Below, piece after piece: positions 63,174-64,000 of a stretch of DNA of 64,000 bases. The DNA is from Mycobacterium lacus (GTDB lineage: Bacteria; Actinomycetota; Actinomycetes; Mycobacteriales; Mycobacteriaceae). The notes below the pieces were generated by a model that saw only the letters and a program-made list of their open reading frames with translations, ran no database searches and was not told the origin of the DNA. The translations under genes and the position numbers were made by a program. Within the stretch, counting starts at the first letter, position 1; each line of letters opens with the position of its first letter. The DNA lies in NCBI RefSeq assembly GCF_010731535.1, contig NZ_AP022581.1:1993952-2057951 (forward strand), written 5' to 3'.

Positions 63174-64000
63174 AGTCCTTCGCCGAACGCAATCGGCTGG
63201 CCGTCGGCGCCGCCGGCATCGTGACGATGGCCGCAGGCGTGCTGGGCGCCCTGCAGTACCAGCGACTCCCCTTTGTCGATCAGGGCAAAGGCGTCTCAGC
63301 CTATTTCGCCGACGCCGGCGGACTGCGGACCGACAACACGGTCGAAGTCTCCGGCTACCCGGTGGGAAAGGTGTCCAGCATCGAACTCGAAGGGCGCGGC
63401 GTGCTGGTCAAGTTCAAGGTGGACAACACCATTCGGCTCGGCAACCGCACCGAGGTGGCGATCAAGACCAAGGGCCTGTTGGGCAGCAAGTTCCTCGACG
63501 TCACACCCCGGGGCGAGGGCCAGCTCGAGGGTCCCATCCCGATCGAGCGAACCAGGTCGCCCTATCAGCTGCCCGACGCACTCGGCGACCTGGCCACCAC
63601 CATCAGCGGATTGAACACCGACCGCCTGTCCGAATCGCTGGGCACCCTGGCGCAAACCTTTGCCGATACACCGGCGGATTTCCGGAACGCGATCGAGGGG
63701 GTGGCCCGGCTCGCGGAAACACTCGACGAGCGTGACGCCCAACTGCGCGGCCTGCTGGACAACGCCGCGAAAGCGACTGGCGTGCTGGCCAAGCGCACCG
63801 ACCAGATCGTCGACCTGGTGCGTGACACCACCGCGCTCTTGGCGCAGCTGCGCACCCAAAGCGCCGCCTTGGATCAGATCTGGGCGAACATCTCGGCGGT
63901 GTCACGGCAGCTTCAGGGCTTCATCGGCGAGAATCGGCAACAGCTGCGGCCGGCGCTGGACAAGCTCAACGGGGTGCTGGCGATCGTCGAAAACCGCAAG
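63170..64000 (+). CDS. mce3C: Mce3C, MCE-domain lipid-transport protein (partial, right edge)
   Basis: 277 codons are present and the frame is open at the window end; the full protein is expected at about 410 residues. The anchor helix (RLAVGAAGIVTMAAGVLGAL, 9-28) is followed by the MCE domain (LRTDNTVEVSGYPVGKVSSI; IKTKGLLGSKFLDVTP) and the start of the helical needle region. It is the third subunit of the Mce3 complex; mce3D-F should lie to the right. Confidence 0.95.
   Translation, partial: MKSFAERNRLAVGAAGIVTMAAGVLGALQYQRLPFVDQGKGVSAYFADAGGLRTDNTVEVSGYPVGKVSSIELEGRGVLVKFKVDNTIRLGNRTEVAIKTKGLLGSKFLDVTPRGEGQLEGPIPIERTRSPYQLPDALGDLATTISGLNTDRLSESLGTLAQTFADTPADFRNAIEGVARLAETLDERDAQLRGLLDNAAKATGVLAKRTDQIVDLVRDTTALLAQLRTQSAALDQIWANISAVSRQLQGFIGENRQQLRPALDKLNGVLAIVENRK

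Noticed and set aside
1..64000. tRNA, rRNA or riboswitch genes
   Set aside because: None was recognised by eye; no cloverleaf with CCA-side pairing or conserved riboswitch core was noticed.

Overview
The window is from a mycobacterium, most likely a slow-growing non-tuberculous species. It is GC-rich and carries mycobacterial hallmarks: a PPE-MPTR protein, a 13E12-type HNH protein, an mce operon, Mpt63, paired FadE genes and VapBC. Gene order follows, from memory, the M. tuberculosis H37Rv stretch Rv1911c to Rv1941 and then mce3R and the mce3 operon. That backbone is broken by several insertions and decay scars. Orthology statements rest on remembered protein lengths, motifs and gene order; no database search was run.

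Layout. (1) 1-3456: an MBL-fold hydrolase running off the left edge, then a decayed patch (frameshifted SRPBCC gene, nitroreductase tail with an internal stop, FAD-oxidoreductase remnant) around one intact two-domain protein. (2) 3464-6777: lppC, an SRPBCC gene, fadB5, an MBL hydrolase and a small conserved protein; a perfect 58-bp palindrome lies between the divergent fadB5 and MBL genes. (3) 6841-17890, an accessory region: a copper module (ctpB, a 72-residue HMA protein, a CopD/CtaG-like membrane protein), then a co-directional LuxE-like ligase / IscU-like protein / 1-Cys peroxiredoxin / cysteine desulfurase / FtsX-type permease / zinc-ribbon ABC ATPase set. This set holds an internally deleted copy of its own permease gene and ends in a fatty-acyl-AMP-ligase remnant. 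I consider it the most interesting candidate system here. (4) 17979-25550: intact isocitrate lyase 2 (aceA) and a 1751-residue PPE-MPTR gene with four long DNA tandem-repeat blocks. (5) 25551-35448: AT-rich control region, a VapBC module, a deletion scar joining two unrelated gene remnants, lipD, an OafA-type acyltransferase, an unrecognised 780-residue protein with a small partner, and an AtoE-type transporter. (6) 35652-43037: fadD31, mpt63, a DUF2071 gene cut by a 1294-bp ISAs1-type element with 10-bp target duplication, a DJ-1/PfpI protein, a GlxA-type regulator and tpx. (7) 43034-55252: a leftward operon echA13-fadE17-fadE18-fadD diverging from the rightward mel2-type operon (LLM monooxygenase, ferredoxin-reductase/flavoprotein fusion, ephB, flavin reductase, ribA1, SDR). 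(8) 55310-64000: a SEC-C protein, a 13E12/HNH protein, mce3R with an epoxide-hydrolase-like partner, and yrbE3A-yrbE3B-mce3A-mce3B-mce3C running off the right edge.

How the genes fit together. In M. tuberculosis the TetR-type regulator Mce3R is reported to repress the mce3 lipid-import operon and the two divergent operons at fadE18-echA13 and Rv1936-Rv1941, and all of these are present here. The window therefore holds a regulator with its import, beta-oxidation and redox targets, interleaved with lineage-specific insertions. Many starts look leaderless: a TANNNT -10 box sits 6-8 nt before the start codon.
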